Positions 24,657-32,736 of a stretch of DNA of 64,000 bases are shown here, piece by piece; positions within the stretch are counted from its first letter, which is position 1, and each line of letters begins with the position of its first letter. The stretch spans positions 1 to 64,000 of the forward strand of contig CBDDKU010000029.1 of NCBI GenBank assembly GCA_965230375.1, given 5' to 3'. Made by a program: the position numbers and the translations under genes. Under the pieces are notes generated by a model. It saw only the letters and a list, made by a program, of their open reading frames with translations, was not told where the DNA came from and did not search any database. Origin of the DNA: CBDDKU01 sp965230375. Lineage in GTDB: Bacteria; Bacteroidota; Bacteroidia; Flavobacteriales_D; Cryomorphaceae.

Positions 24657-24935
24657 TCAGCTTGCTCTAAACTGTTGCTCCTGCTCAACCCTGTTGCCTT
24701 GCCTTGCTCTTGCTCTATGCTTACTGACGAACTCCTTTATCGTTGTCAGCACCTTCGCTTCCAGCTTCGGCTTGCTCCTCCCTGTTGCTCTTGCTGTTGC
24801 CGTTGCTCTTGCTGTTGCCGTTGCTCTTTCCTGTTGCCCTCCTCTTGCTCTATGCTTACTGACGAACTCCTTTGTCGTTGTCAGCACCTTCGCTTCCAGC
24901 TTCGGCTTGCTGTATGCTCTTGCTCCCCATCCCAA
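24657..24935 (+). repeat. Repeat array with two 70-bp units 69/70 identical
   Basis: Units at 24707-24776 and 24842-24911 differ at one base (TTTATCG against TTTGTCG) and are 135 bp apart. Each holds CTCTTGCTCTATGC, the stem-loop CTGACGAAC...GTTGTCAG, and CACCTTCGCTTCCAGCTTCG-type sequence. Between and around them are TTGCTC/TTGCCG words. A long open frame starting at 24636 runs through the array into the DUF808 gene, but its 111 N-terminal residues are only translated repeats. Confidence 0.85.
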
Positions 24936-24968
24936 GAAACCATACTTTCACCTCCCAAACAAAAAACT

Positions 24969-25844
24969 ATGGCTTCGGGATTATTTGCCCTACTCGATGA
25001 TATCGCCATGCTGATGGACGATGTATCGACCATGGGGAAGGTAGCGGTAAAAGAAACGGCGGGGATTCTCGGTGACGATCTGGCGGTAAATGCGGAAAAG
25101 GCTTCGGGATTTGTTTCTTCGCGGGAGCTGCCCGTGCTCTGGGCCATTACCAAGGGTTCCTTTCTGAATAAGTTGATCATCCTACCCGTTGCATTTCTCT
25201 TGAGCGCTTACGTGCCCTGGGTTATCACTGTGCTCCTTGTTCTCGGTGGATTGTATCTCTCCTACGAAGGGGCGGAAAAAATCTACCACGTCATCATTCC
25301 GCACAAGCACGAAAAGGAACACCCAAAACTCCAAAAACTCTCCAAAGAAGAAGTCTTAGCCAAGGAAAAGTCCAAGATCAAATCGGCGATTCTAACCGAC
25401 TTTATCCTTTCCGTTGAGATTGTGATCATCGCTCTGGGCACTGTGGTCAGTGAAGAGCTCACCAACCAGATAATCATCGTTTCGGGGATTGCCATTCTGG
25501 CTACCATCGGGGTTTATGGCATCGTGGCGCTTATCGTCAGGCTCGATGATTTTGGCCGTAGTCTCATCAACTGGAATGAAGAAACCGACAGTTTCTCTGA
25601 CACAGTGGGCTGGGTGATGGTAAGGGCTTTGCCCTGGGTGATCAAAAGCCTGTCTGTAATCGGAACCATCGCACTCCTACTCGTCTCTGGTGGGATCTTC
25701 GTGCACAACATCCACGCTATCCACGACCTTATTCACGGCTTCCCGGCTATCCTAGGTGAGTTTACCGTTGGGCTCGTCGTTGGGTTTATCGTGCTATTGG
25801 TTATCGGTGGGCTTCAGAGGGTATGGATGGTGGTGAGGGGATAG
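24969..25844 (+). CDS. DUF808-family (YedI-like) inner-membrane protein
   Basis: Membrane protein of 291 residues, family known from E. coli YedI, with no established function. ATG 24969 gives the conserved start MASGLFALLDDIAMLMDDVS; an in-frame extension back to 24636 is translated repeat and is rejected. Further signatures: VAVKETAGILGDDLAVNAEK, SFLNKLIILPVAFLLSAYVP and ILTDFILSVEIVIIALGTV. Around six or seven hydrophobic segments follow, and the C-terminal helix is rich in Val, Ile and Gly. The repeat array directly before it means its promoter must lie within or between repeats. Confidence 0.87.
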   Translation: MASGLFALLDDIAMLMDDVSTMGKVAVKETAGILGDDLAVNAEKASGFVSSRELPVLWAITKGSFLNKLIILPVAFLLSAYVPWVITVLLVLGGLYLSYEGAEKIYHVIIPHKHEKEHPKLQKLSKEEVLAKEKSKIKSAILTDFILSVEIVIIALGTVVSEELTNQIIIVSGIAILATIGVYGIVALIVRLDDFGRSLINWNEETDSFSDTVGWVMVRALPWVIKSLSVIGTIALLLVSGGIFVHNIHAIHDLIHGFPAILGEFTVGLVVGFIVLLVIGGLQRVWMVVRG

Positions 25845-25934
25845 ACGCGCTTGGTTAGCGAATCATCACATCTTATCGCGACGATGTCACGACCGGAGGA
25901 AGTAAATACAGAGGAGCGGGAACAACATTTAAAT

Positions 25935-26312
25935 TTAGAGTGAGTCAACTAAGGTTTTCTTTGTCTGATCTGAATAAATAAATGGATAACATGCATGGGC
26001 AACAAGTTCATTCTTCTTCTCGATAGTCAAACCCTTATCGTTTATTTCTGATAACTCACTCCTTATAAAAGTTAGAACTTCCGGATAGTCTTCAATTCTA
26101 AGGTCATTCTTTAAATTAAGTTCGCTTTCAATAATCACTAATGCTTCCTTAAGATTTCTACTAAATAGAAGCATAGAATTATCGCTTCTTACTGTGGGAA
26201 ACTTTGCAGCCATTATTGCTCGATGGATCGCGGCAAAGTGACCATTCTTAAGATTATTTTTATTCATTTTTAAATGGATTAGGTACTTAATTCGACTAGC
26301 ACAATCAAACAT
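25935..26312 (-). CDS. Hypothetical protein, accessory patch
   Basis: Unrecognised 125-residue protein with no signal peptide or membrane segment. The start may be ATG 26312 or, more likely from protein layout, ATG 26267 (MNKNNLKNGHF). It is Lys, Glu and Leu rich and mostly helical. It lies 3 bp after the ankyrin gene stop, so the two are probably one transcript. The AT-rich composition differs from the flanking housekeeping genes. Confidence 0.5.
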   Translation of the reverse strand: MFDCASRIKYLIHLKMNKNNLKNGHFAAIHRAIMAAKFPTVRSDNSMLLFSRNLKEALVIIESELNLKNDLRIEDYPEVLTFIRSELSEINDKGLTIEKKNELVAHACYPFIYSDQTKKTLVDSL

Positions 26313-26315
26313 TAT

Positions 26316-26843
26316 TCAATCAAGTAAAATTTTCGTCAATTTCTTGTCATTTATCTGGGAAGCAAAATCTAAAGCCGACCGACTGGTCTTGTTCTTAAGA
26401 CTTGGATCTGCTCCATATTTTATCAAAAGTTCGACCATCTTATAGTTTCCTCGAGCATTAAAAACGGCTGTCCAAATTGGGGCATTTCCAAAACTGTCCT
26501 GATGATCTATCTCTATATTTGGCTTCGATAAAAGTTCTTTCAGGACAAAGAGATTTCCATGTTCGACTGCATAATGTAACGCAACCTGTCCAGTGTTATT
26601 TACATTATTGAAGTCCAACGGATAGTCTATCAGTTTCTCACAAAGGGGGGTGTTTTTATACGCTATGGCTACTTGGAGCAAATTTTCATGGTCTTCATTA
26701 AGGATATCCAAATTCTCACTTCTGACAAGCCAATCCAAAACCACATCATTGTTTTTTATCCTTACCGCATCAAAAATGCTATTATTCAAATTCATGGCTT
26801 CTATTGTTCCTTGGTAGTTTTTGTCTATCACTTGCTGGGACAT
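26316..26843 (-). CDS. Ankyrin-repeat protein
   Basis: 175-residue protein of ankyrin repeats, which act as a protein-binding scaffold. Repeats seen: NTGQVALHYAVEHGNLFVLK, FGNAPIWTAVFNARGNYKMV and TSRSALDFASQINDKKLTKI, each ~33 residues, with a more decayed copy at the N terminus (ENLLQVAIAYKNTPLCEKLI). No signal peptide, so cytoplasmic. Together with a hypothetical gene 3 bp downstream it forms a two-gene unit. In other bacteria such pairs are often toxin-immunity or regulator pairs, but nothing here shows that. Low GC points to transfer. Confidence 0.75.
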   Translation of the reverse strand: MSQQVIDKNYQGTIEAMNLNNSIFDAVRIKNNDVVLDWLVRSENLDILNEDHENLLQVAIAYKNTPLCEKLIDYPLDFNNVNNTGQVALHYAVEHGNLFVLKELLSKPNIEIDHQDSFGNAPIWTAVFNARGNYKMVELLIKYGADPSLKNKTSRSALDFASQINDKKLTKILLD

Positions 26844-26847
26844 GATG

Positions 26848-26945
26848 TCCGCTCCGCAGTAGCTGTGCTGCTGCGGTCATCCAAATCTAACCTTTTCTCT
26901 ATCGCCATCTGCTATTCCGCAGCAGTGCAAATGCAGTGGAACGGG
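26848..26945. repeat. GC-rich palindromes and left 26-bp direct repeat
   Basis: Two imperfect palindromes (TCCGCTCCGCAG...GCTGCTGCGG at 26848-26876, and ATTCCGCAGCAGTGC...GTGGAA at 26914-26941) stand out from the AT-rich genes. Between them, 26876-26901 (GTCATCCAAATCTAACC and on) matches 28730-28755 in 24 of 26 bases. The palindromes resemble those at 38188-38422. Confidence 0.6.
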
Positions 26946-26991
26946 TGAAATGCTTTCATTTCCTTCGATTAGTTGAAACCATTGGATTGAA

Positions 26992-27711
26992 CTAATCAAT
27001 AGGTTGAGTTTCGATTACTAGCTCATTCTGATTTTCAATTTTTTGAAATACCTTTTTTAACTCAAGTACGAAATTCGGATCAACATAATCCTTGTAATCC
27101 AAAGAGTATTGATAAAGACTATCTAGGAGAATAATTTCATCATATTTGGGCTCAGTGTGTGAAAGCGATGAAACATAGAACCAATGGAGAGTTATTTCTT
27201 GAAAATCCACATTCTGTCCATTTGTCCGATACAACATTTCATTGAAGTATAGTATTTCCTTTGGATCAACCTTCAATAGCAAATTCACTAATTCGCGGTA
27301 CCATGGAAATTCCCAATAATCAAGGCTATTTTCAAGTGTCGGACGATAATCCGCTAAATTCTCTTTGCCGGGACCTCCAAAATAAACTTGATAACGTACA
27401 AGACCATTATTCAATTTTTCATGAATATTATAACAGTTTAAACTGTCTACCAAATGGTTGACTTTAGCTGTAAGTGCAGAAATCAAGACTTTCGAAAAAT
27501 GCTCGTTTCTCAATTTTAGTTCAATTCGTAAAGTATCATCAGACTCTACAAATTCAGGTATTGAATCAAAATAATCAACATTAAACTGCTGATTCACGAC
27601 TTCGCCAAGTCTATCACATTCATGTTGTTTTGTGGCACAAGACCATAATAGCAATAGTAAAGCACAGATGTAGATTTTATCAGCAGTATTAACAAAAGAG
27701 AGTGGTTTCAT
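26992..27711 (-). CDS. Predicted lipoprotein of unknown function
   Basis: 239-residue protein with a signal peptide and lipobox LLLLWSC (Cys ~25), so attached to a membrane. The mature part is acidic, with no family I recognise; motifs such as YQVYFGGPGKENLADYRP and LDYWEFPWYRELVNLLLK suggest a globular fold. It is AT-rich and lies in a three-gene minus-strand cluster with two other unknown genes between 26-bp direct repeats, which looks like an acquired segment. Confidence 0.6.
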   Translation of the reverse strand: MKPLSFVNTADKIYICALLLLLWSCATKQHECDRLGEVVNQQFNVDYFDSIPEFVESDDTLRIELKLRNEHFSKVLISALTAKVNHLVDSLNCYNIHEKLNNGLVRYQVYFGGPGKENLADYRPTLENSLDYWEFPWYRELVNLLLKVDPKEILYFNEMLYRTNGQNVDFQEITLHWFYVSSLSHTEPKYDEIILLDSLYQYSLDYKDYVDPNFVLELKKVFQKIENQNELVIETQPID

Positions 27712-27734
27712 TGTTCTAAATGAAGAAAACGTTG

Positions 27735-28175
27735 CTAGTGGGTTATAAATTTAAGTATATCACGATATGTTGGAAAAATCTGTATCCAAACATCTACATC
27801 ATCTCGAACAACCAAATGAATCACTTCTGGGTCACTTAGATTATTCTTGAAATACAATGCAATCGGCTCTGAATATCCTGTTTGTCCAATAAAGAAAGTG
27901 TAATTCAAGTCGATTCTTCCTGGAAGGAATCCAGCTTTTTCTTCTCCTGTGAAGAAATCGGCTTCTTCTGTATTGTTCAGATGGATCACCGACAAGGCCT
28001 CTTTGATTGCGGTTGTCTCATCATAAATCTCGAATTTGGATGAATCCCCTTCAAACTGAGAAATCAGCGCATCTCCAGCTTTGGCTTTAACATCCCCTAA
28101 GTCGAATTCGATTAGGTCGTGCAGGATTGAAAGATCTAGTAGCTTGTACATGGCATTTGAAGTTCCACATCGCAA
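27735..28175 (-). CDS. Hypothetical protein, possibly SMI1/KNR4 (SUKH)-like
   Basis: Up to 146 residues; ATG 28151 (MYKLLDLSILHDL) is the likelier start, which would give 138. No signal peptide. The C-terminal part, FFIGQTGYSEPIALYF followed by VDVWIQIFPTYRDILKFI, recalls the layout of SUKH immunity proteins (acidic, with a central FxGxxG-like turn and a final helix), but the match is weak. It follows the upstream unknown gene at 15 bp. If the likeness held, an immunity role would be plausible; no toxin is seen. Confidence 0.5.
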   Translation of the reverse strand: MRCGTSNAMYKLLDLSILHDLIEFDLGDVKAKAGDALISQFEGDSSKFEIYDETTAIKEALSVIHLNNTEEADFFTGEEKAGFLPGRIDLNYTFFIGQTGYSEPIALYFKNNLSDPEVIHLVVRDDVDVWIQIFPTYRDILKFITH

Positions 28176-28190
28176 ATAATGCTGATCATT

Positions 28191-28706
28191 TTATGAAGTT
28201 ACCTTAATTCTTTCCGGAACTTTAAAAACTTCACGTATTGTTGAATCGACTATAATTTTAAGCTCTTGAAGGGAACTTAATTCCTTTCCCAGCATCTTCT
28301 GAAGAAGCTGCAAATTTCTGCTGTTATCATTGAAACTGAGCATTATTTCAGAGTAGAACGGAATTACCTTATCGTTCAATATAATATTTGCGGATGTCAA
28401 GTCTGAAGAAACGTATGTCAAATATCCTTCATTCGATATATCGTTGACCTCAATGGAACAACGAACATAAAAGAACTCTCGATCTGTCAATAATTGATCA
28501 TCTACAGAATAATATAACTCGGTTTCGGAATCAATTTGCTCAGATAAATTCTTTTCAATCCAATCTTCATCCGCACCAAATCTTCTAAAGATTTCTAACT
28601 CACTTGGGGCATAGTATTCATACCACACAGCGGAAGTTTTAAAGCAACCTGTATTGAATTTACCTAAGTAAAAGCTCACTTTTCCTAATCTTTGAATTTC
28701 TATCAC
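28191..28706 (-). CDS. Hypothetical protein, accessory patch
   Basis: 171-residue protein, unrecognised. It has no signal peptide, a tight alpha/beta pattern and many acidic residues. VSFYLGKFNTGCFKTSAVWY lies near the N terminus. It is the first gene of the AT-rich three-gene cluster read right to left (28706 to 26992), and its start lies 24 bp inside the right-hand direct repeat. Confidence 0.5.
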   Translation of the reverse strand: MIEIQRLGKVSFYLGKFNTGCFKTSAVWYEYYAPSELEIFRRFGADEDWIEKNLSEQIDSETELYYSVDDQLLTDREFFYVRCSIEVNDISNEGYLTYVSSDLTSANIILNDKVIPFYSEIMLSFNDNSRNLQLLQKMLGKELSSLQELKIIVDSTIREVFKVPERIKVTS

Positions 28707-28729
28707 TACTAGAGATAATTTCTTTTCCA

Positions 28730-28755
28730 GTCACCCAAATCTACCCTTTTCTCTA
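28730..28755. repeat. Right 26-bp direct repeat flanking the accessory genes
   Basis: GTCACCCAAATCTACC and the following ten bases match 26876-26901 in 24 of 26 positions and in the same orientation, with 1.85 kb and three unknown genes between them. It might be a target-site or attachment remnant, or a dispersed repeat. Confidence 0.55.
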
Positions 28756-28774
28756 CAACCCCTTCGTTTCCCAA

Positions 28775-29968
28775 CTAACAACCAACCGCAACACCTCGCC
28801 CTCTACTTTCCACCACCAAATCATCCGAGTAATAAGCCTTGGCTTCATCGCGGAGGTTGTACTTCGATGCCATCATCTGGCCATAGGCTCCAGCCGAGCG
28901 GATAGCCAATAGGTCGCCGCGATTGGTCTCGGGTAGCATCACTTCGGTGCCAAAAGTATCTGATGACTCGCAAATCGGGCCGACCACATCATACATGCCC
29001 ACGCCAGTCTGGTTGCTGAGATTTTGAATCCGGTGGAAACTCTGGTAAAGCGCTGGGCGCAGCAGCTCGGTCATACCAGCATCTACAATCGCAAACCGCT
29101 TCTTGGCTCCAGACTTGGTGTACAAAACGCGGGAGATCAAACTCCCCATCTGGCAAACGATGGAGCGCCCCAATTCGAAGTGGACTTTCTGCTCGGGGAA
29201 AACGTCAAGCGCCTCGTGAATGGCGGCAAAAAACCCAGCAAAATCGGCGATGGGATGCTTGTCGGGATTGAAGTAATCAACCCCCAGGCCACCGCCCAGA
29301 TTGATATGAGCCACTTCCACTCCTTTAGCCTTAAACTTGGCCTGGATGCGGTTGGCGCTCTTCGCCAGGTCTCGGTAATTGTCGAGCTCCAAAATCTGCG
29401 AACCAATGTGAAAGTGAATCCCGCTCAAGTGCACGGCATCCAGTTCTCCAAGTCGGTCGATAACCGAGTCCACTTCCGATTCCGACATCCCAAACTTGTG
29501 ATCGGCCTTGCCAGTAGAAATATGGCGGTGGGTACTGGCTTCGATATCGGGGTTTACCCTCAAGGCTATGGAAGCTACGCGGCCTTTCGCCCGAGCCAGC
29601 TCATTGATCACGGCCACTTCCTGCTCCGACTCGCAATTGAAGCAGAAAATGCCCGTATCGAGCGCAAAATCGATCTCTTCATCTGTCTTTCCTACCCCCG
29701 CAAAAACGATCTCTTCGGCAGCAAAGCCACTGGCCAGAGCGCGCTTTACTTCGTTTCCGCTCACGCAATCGGCACCAAAACCCAGCGAGCTAATCTCGCG
29801 CAGAACCCGCTCTTCAGCATTAGCCTTCAGAGCGTAGTGCACGGTGTACCCATAGCGATCTGTCAGGGCTTTGAGCTCCGCCAGCGTTCGGCGCAGCAAG
29901 TCCATATCGTAGTAGTAAAACGGCGTTCTGATCTGCCGGAAAGTCTCGATAATTGATTCGCTAAACAT
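28775..29968 (-). CDS. lysA: Diaminopimelate decarboxylase
   Basis: PLP-dependent alanine-racemase-fold decarboxylase, the last step of lysine synthesis, 397 residues. Seen: YTVHYALKANAEERVLREIS near 40-59, where the Lys in LKAN forms the Schiff base; GFGADCVSGNEV; GIHFHIGSQI, which contacts PLP phosphate; HINLGGGLGVDY, the Gly-rich phosphate loop; and DVVGPICESSDTFG, with the catalytic Cys of the second subunit side. It overlaps the upstream lysC by 8 bp and is therefore translated together with it. Confidence 0.95.
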   Translation of the reverse strand: MFSESIIETFRQIRTPFYYYDMDLLRRTLAELKALTDRYGYTVHYALKANAEERVLREISSLGFGADCVSGNEVKRALASGFAAEEIVFAGVGKTDEEIDFALDTGIFCFNCESEQEVAVINELARAKGRVASIALRVNPDIEASTHRHISTGKADHKFGMSESEVDSVIDRLGELDAVHLSGIHFHIGSQILELDNYRDLAKSANRIQAKFKAKGVEVAHINLGGGLGVDYFNPDKHPIADFAGFFAAIHEALDVFPEQKVHFELGRSIVCQMGSLISRVLYTKSGAKKRFAIVDAGMTELLRPALYQSFHRIQNLSNQTGVGMYDVVGPICESSDTFGTEVMLPETNRGDLLAIRSAGAYGQMMASKYNLRDEAKAYYSDDLVVESRGRGVAVGC

Positions 29969-31286
29969 GGGCTAAAGTTTGGGTGAATAATCCCTGGTGC
30001 AAGGCGCGCAAAGCGGCTTCTTTGTGCTGTGTTTCCACCAGAATAGACACGTTGTTTTTACTACCGCCGTAGCTAATCATCCGTACGGGAATGTCGGCCA
30101 GAGCCGTAAAAATCTGGCTGGCGTAGCCCGTAGAGCTACCGATAAAATCACCGACGATGCAGACGATGGTCTGATCCTTTTCGACGCTAATCTCAGCGAT
30201 CTCACTCAGCGAATTGACGATGGAAAAAAGCCTGGAGTCATCGTCGATGGTAACAGACACCGACACTTCCGATGTCGTTACCATATCGACGGCGGTTTCA
30301 AATCGCCCAAACACTTCAAATACTTTTTGCAAAAAACCATGGGCCAGAAGCATCCGCGCTGAGCGAATCTTGATCACTGTGATCTCATCTTTGGCCGCGA
30401 TCGCCACCACACCTGCTTTTCTCGTTTGGCCATCGATCAGGGTCCCCGGCGATTCGGGCGACATCGTATTCTTGAGTCGGATGGGAATTCCAGCTTTCTT
30501 GGCAGGGTGCACGCAGGCAGGGTGGAGAATCTTGGCTCCAAAATACGCCAGCTCAGCCGCTTCGTCGTACGAGAGACGCTCCACCGATAGGGTGCCTTCA
30601 ATCACCCGCGGATCGTTGTTGTGCATTCCATCGATATCGGTCCAGATCTGAATCTCTTCTGCGCACACGGCTGCACCGATAAGCGAAGCCGTATAGTCGC
30701 TTCCACCCCGTCCCAGATTGGCGATTTCTCCCCGGTGATTCCTACAAATAAACCCCTGGGTTATCAACAAGACACCCGCATCGCGGCTTGCCAAAATCGG
30801 GGTAAGCTCATCGCCAATGCGATCTACGCTCGGCTCCAGATTCGAATCGAGACTGATAAAGTCCAGAGCTGAAATCAAACGAGATTCCACACAACTTTCC
30901 ATACAAAGCAGGTGAAACAAATAGGTAGAAATCATTTCCCCACGCGACAGGATAAATCCACTGCGTAAGTCGGAATTTGTTTCATCGAGACTGGCCAGCG
31001 CGCGCAGTTCACTGTGAACGAAGTCGTAGGCCTTCTTGAGCATCACGGGGTCATACAATAAGCACTCAACGTAGCGGGCGTAGTGTTCACTCAAGCCATC
31101 GAGAATCTCAGCCACCTTGTCTTCTGCGCCTTTCTCATAAGCTGCAGCCAACGCCACAAGCTGGTTGGTCGTTCCGCTAATAGCCGACAATACCACGAGT
31201 CCAGCCCCACCTTTGGCGATCTCCAATACTTCTTTCATCCGCTCGGGCGTGCCCACCGAGGTCCCGCCAAACTTATAAACCTTCAT
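29961..31286 (-). CDS. lysC: Aspartate kinase
   Basis: Phosphorylates aspartate, the first step toward lysine, threonine and methionine; 441 residues. Seen: VYKFGGTSVGTPERMKEVLE at 3-22, the kinase signature; LGRGGSDYTASLIGAAV, the GGSD substrate site; and IWTDIDGMHNNDPRVIEG. The C-terminal ~150 residues hold two ACT domains (ITVIKIRSARMLLAHGFLQK and VRMISYGGSKNNVSILVE), typical of feedback-inhibited enzymes. It is the first gene of lysC-lysA and is divergent from an ACT-domain protein, with a promoter box TACCTTTG upstream. Confidence 0.94.
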   Translation of the reverse strand: MKVYKFGGTSVGTPERMKEVLEIAKGGAGLVVLSAISGTTNQLVALAAAYEKGAEDKVAEILDGLSEHYARYVECLLYDPVMLKKAYDFVHSELRALASLDETNSDLRSGFILSRGEMISTYLFHLLCMESCVESRLISALDFISLDSNLEPSVDRIGDELTPILASRDAGVLLITQGFICRNHRGEIANLGRGGSDYTASLIGAAVCAEEIQIWTDIDGMHNNDPRVIEGTLSVERLSYDEAAELAYFGAKILHPACVHPAKKAGIPIRLKNTMSPESPGTLIDGQTRKAGVVAIAAKDEITVIKIRSARMLLAHGFLQKVFEVFGRFETAVDMVTTSEVSVSVTIDDDSRLFSIVNSLSEIAEISVEKDQTIVCIVGDFIGSSTGYASQIFTALADIPVRMISYGGSKNNVSILVETQHKEAALRALHQGLFTQTLAHV

Positions 31287-31308
31287 GGCATATTTTTTAA
31301 ACCGAGCG

Positions 31309-31316
31309 CAAAGGTA
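31309..31316 (-). promoter_or_regulatory. Putative promoter -7 box of lysC-lysA
   Basis: On the minus strand TACCTTTG matches TAnnTTTG exactly, 22 bp before the lysC start codon. The -33 box is not evident. Just upstream (toward higher coordinates) are TTGTACAA and the TGTTAAAT palindrome. Confidence 0.55.
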
Positions 31317-31373
31317 AATGGGGCTTTTCCTTCATGGAAATTTTTCAAATATTTGTACAATATTTATTCTGCT

Positions 31374-31389
31374 TGTTAAATATTTAACA
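31374..31389. promoter_or_regulatory. Perfect 16-bp palindrome overlapping an ACT-gene start codon
   Basis: TGTTAAATATTTAACA is a perfect dyad that covers the last bases before and the first base of the ATG at 31389. TTGTACAA lies ~17 bp further toward lysC. Such a site between divergent genes could be an operator, perhaps for the ACT protein itself; that is inference. Confidence 0.5.
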
Positions 31390-32051
31390 TGATTACCGTT
31401 TCAGAAATAGTCGAAGAAGAGCTACAGAAGCATCCCTTTATCGTGGAGGGCATTGCCGATGACTTGATCAACATCTCTTCGCTGGCCCGGCGTATAAAGC
31501 CCATTATTGAGAAGCGGCTCAGAAAAGATGTGACGGAAGGAGCTGTGGTTATGGCGGTCAAGCGCTTAAAACCCGCGCTTCAAGAAAGATCTACCCCACA
31601 GGGATTCGAATTCAATGAGATTATTGGCGATGTAATCGTGCGTTCTGACCTCAACACCTACTGCTTTAAAAACTCCCAATCACTGGCTCAGAAGCAAACT
31701 CTGTTTTTGGACCAAATCAAAGATCAGAACGATGTGTTTTGCACCTTTTCACAAGGCGTTTTTGAACGTACACTCATCGTTTCGAAAACACTCGCTCCTA
31801 TCGTCACCGATACTTTTAAAGGCGAAGAGCTTATCCACCAACAAGAGCAACTGGCATCTATTACGCTCCAACTTTCCAATACCAATGTGCAGATTAGCGG
31901 AATCTACTACCACCTGCTCAAGCGCATCGCCTGGGAGGGGATCCCCATCTCAGAAGTAATCTCCACCACCAATGAGTTTACCATCGTGGTACCCTATCAA
32001 TTTGTCGATCGGGCCTTTTCTATTTTGATGGGGTTGAAGAATAATGGATGA
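31389..32051 (+). CDS. ACT-domain protein divergent from lysC
   Basis: 220-residue cytoplasmic protein. The N-terminal ~70 residues are helical and basic (INISSLARRIKPIIEKRLRK, VVMAVKRLKPAL), resembling a winged-helix or other DNA-binding fold. The C-terminal part (ISGIYYHLLKRIAWEGIPIS and EFTIVVPYQFVDRAFSIL) looks like an ACT domain like that of aspartate kinase. Position opposite lysC and the operator-like palindrome at its own start suggest a lysine or aspartate-pathway regulator. It could also be a free-standing allosteric partner of aspartate kinase. No experiment is implied for this family. Confidence 0.6.
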   Translation: MITVSEIVEEELQKHPFIVEGIADDLINISSLARRIKPIIEKRLRKDVTEGAVVMAVKRLKPALQERSTPQGFEFNEIIGDVIVRSDLNTYCFKNSQSLAQKQTLFLDQIKDQNDVFCTFSQGVFERTLIVSKTLAPIVTDTFKGEELIHQQEQLASITLQLSNTNVQISGIYYHLLKRIAWEGIPISEVISTTNEFTIVVPYQFVDRAFSILMGLKNNG

Positions 32052-32357
32052 GACCATTTTTCCCTTTCACGCTCTTGAATACAGCCAACAATTTATCCAA
32101 CCCACCCTGTTGCTAAATTCCTTGATAACGAACCCTTAACATTCGAAAGCCAGTGCATTCTTAGAGCCACTTACAGCCCTTACACGCGGAATTCCGGCGC
32201 TGATTTCAAGTTCGAGATCGCACGGTCCTAAGTCTTTCTCGCCGATACAAACTCTCCCAAGTCAACATATACTTAATGCTCTCCATACATATTCATAACA
32301 TACTGAGAACTCTCAGTTTACGATATGGGTATTCCTTTGCACGAAATCATTATTACT
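32052..32357. other. Intergenic region before the response regulator, with an inverted repeat
   Basis: About 300 bp without a gene. ACTGAG-AACT-CTCAGT (32302-32317) is a perfect 6-bp inverted repeat 40 bp before the start codon, a candidate operator. An in-frame start at 32325 would be just inside; the conserved protein begins at 32358. Confidence 0.5.
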
Positions 32358-32732
32358 ATGAAAAATATACGTGTAGTTGCGATTGATGACGTTGGAGATA
32401 TTCTAGACATCATCGCATACAATCTGAAAAAAGAAGGGATGGACGTGGAGACGTATACGGATTCTACAATGGCCTTGAGAAACATTGAGCAAGATCCACC
32501 TGACGTGATCTTGAGCGACTGGATGATGCCATCACCTGATGGAATTGACGTTTGCAAATACGTGAAGAACAACGAAATCACGAAAGATATACCTTTGATC
32601 ATGCTCACATGCAAAGGAAGAATTCAAGATTACAAAGAGGCGATAGAAGCCGGTGCTGAAGATTATGTTGTAAAACCTGTTAGAATGGAAGAGCTTGTGA
32701 GACGGATAAAACTCGTCTTGCCACAGGCTTAA
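32358..32732 (+). CDS. Stand-alone CheY-like response regulator
   Basis: Receiver domain of ~124 residues from ATG 32358 (MKNIRVVAIDDVGDILDII), with nothing after it, so it lacks a DNA-binding domain. Conserved positions: the Asp pair in VVAIDDVGD, the phospho-acceptor Asp in VILSDWMMPSPDG, the Thr in LIMLTCKG and the Lys in YVVKPV. It lies 4 bp before a glycerophosphodiesterase and upstream of ppk1. No histidine kinase is in the window, so partner and output are unknown. A start at 32325 would add 11 residues with no match. Confidence 0.85.
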   Translation: MKNIRVVAIDDVGDILDIIAYNLKKEGMDVETYTDSTMALRNIEQDPPDVILSDWMMPSPDGIDVCKYVKNNEITKDIPLIMLTCKGRIQDYKEAIEAGAEDYVVKPVRMEELVRRIKLVLPQA

Positions 32733-32736
32733 TTTC

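Noticed and set aside
24657..24935. CRISPR-like array
   Set aside because: Only two long units with spacing of repeat words rather than unique spacers, unit length and pattern do not fit, and no cas gene is near.
24636..24968. N-terminal extension of the DUF808 gene back to 24636
   Set aside because: These 111 residues are translated repeats (Cys/Ser/Leu-rich), and the family's conserved start is at 24969.
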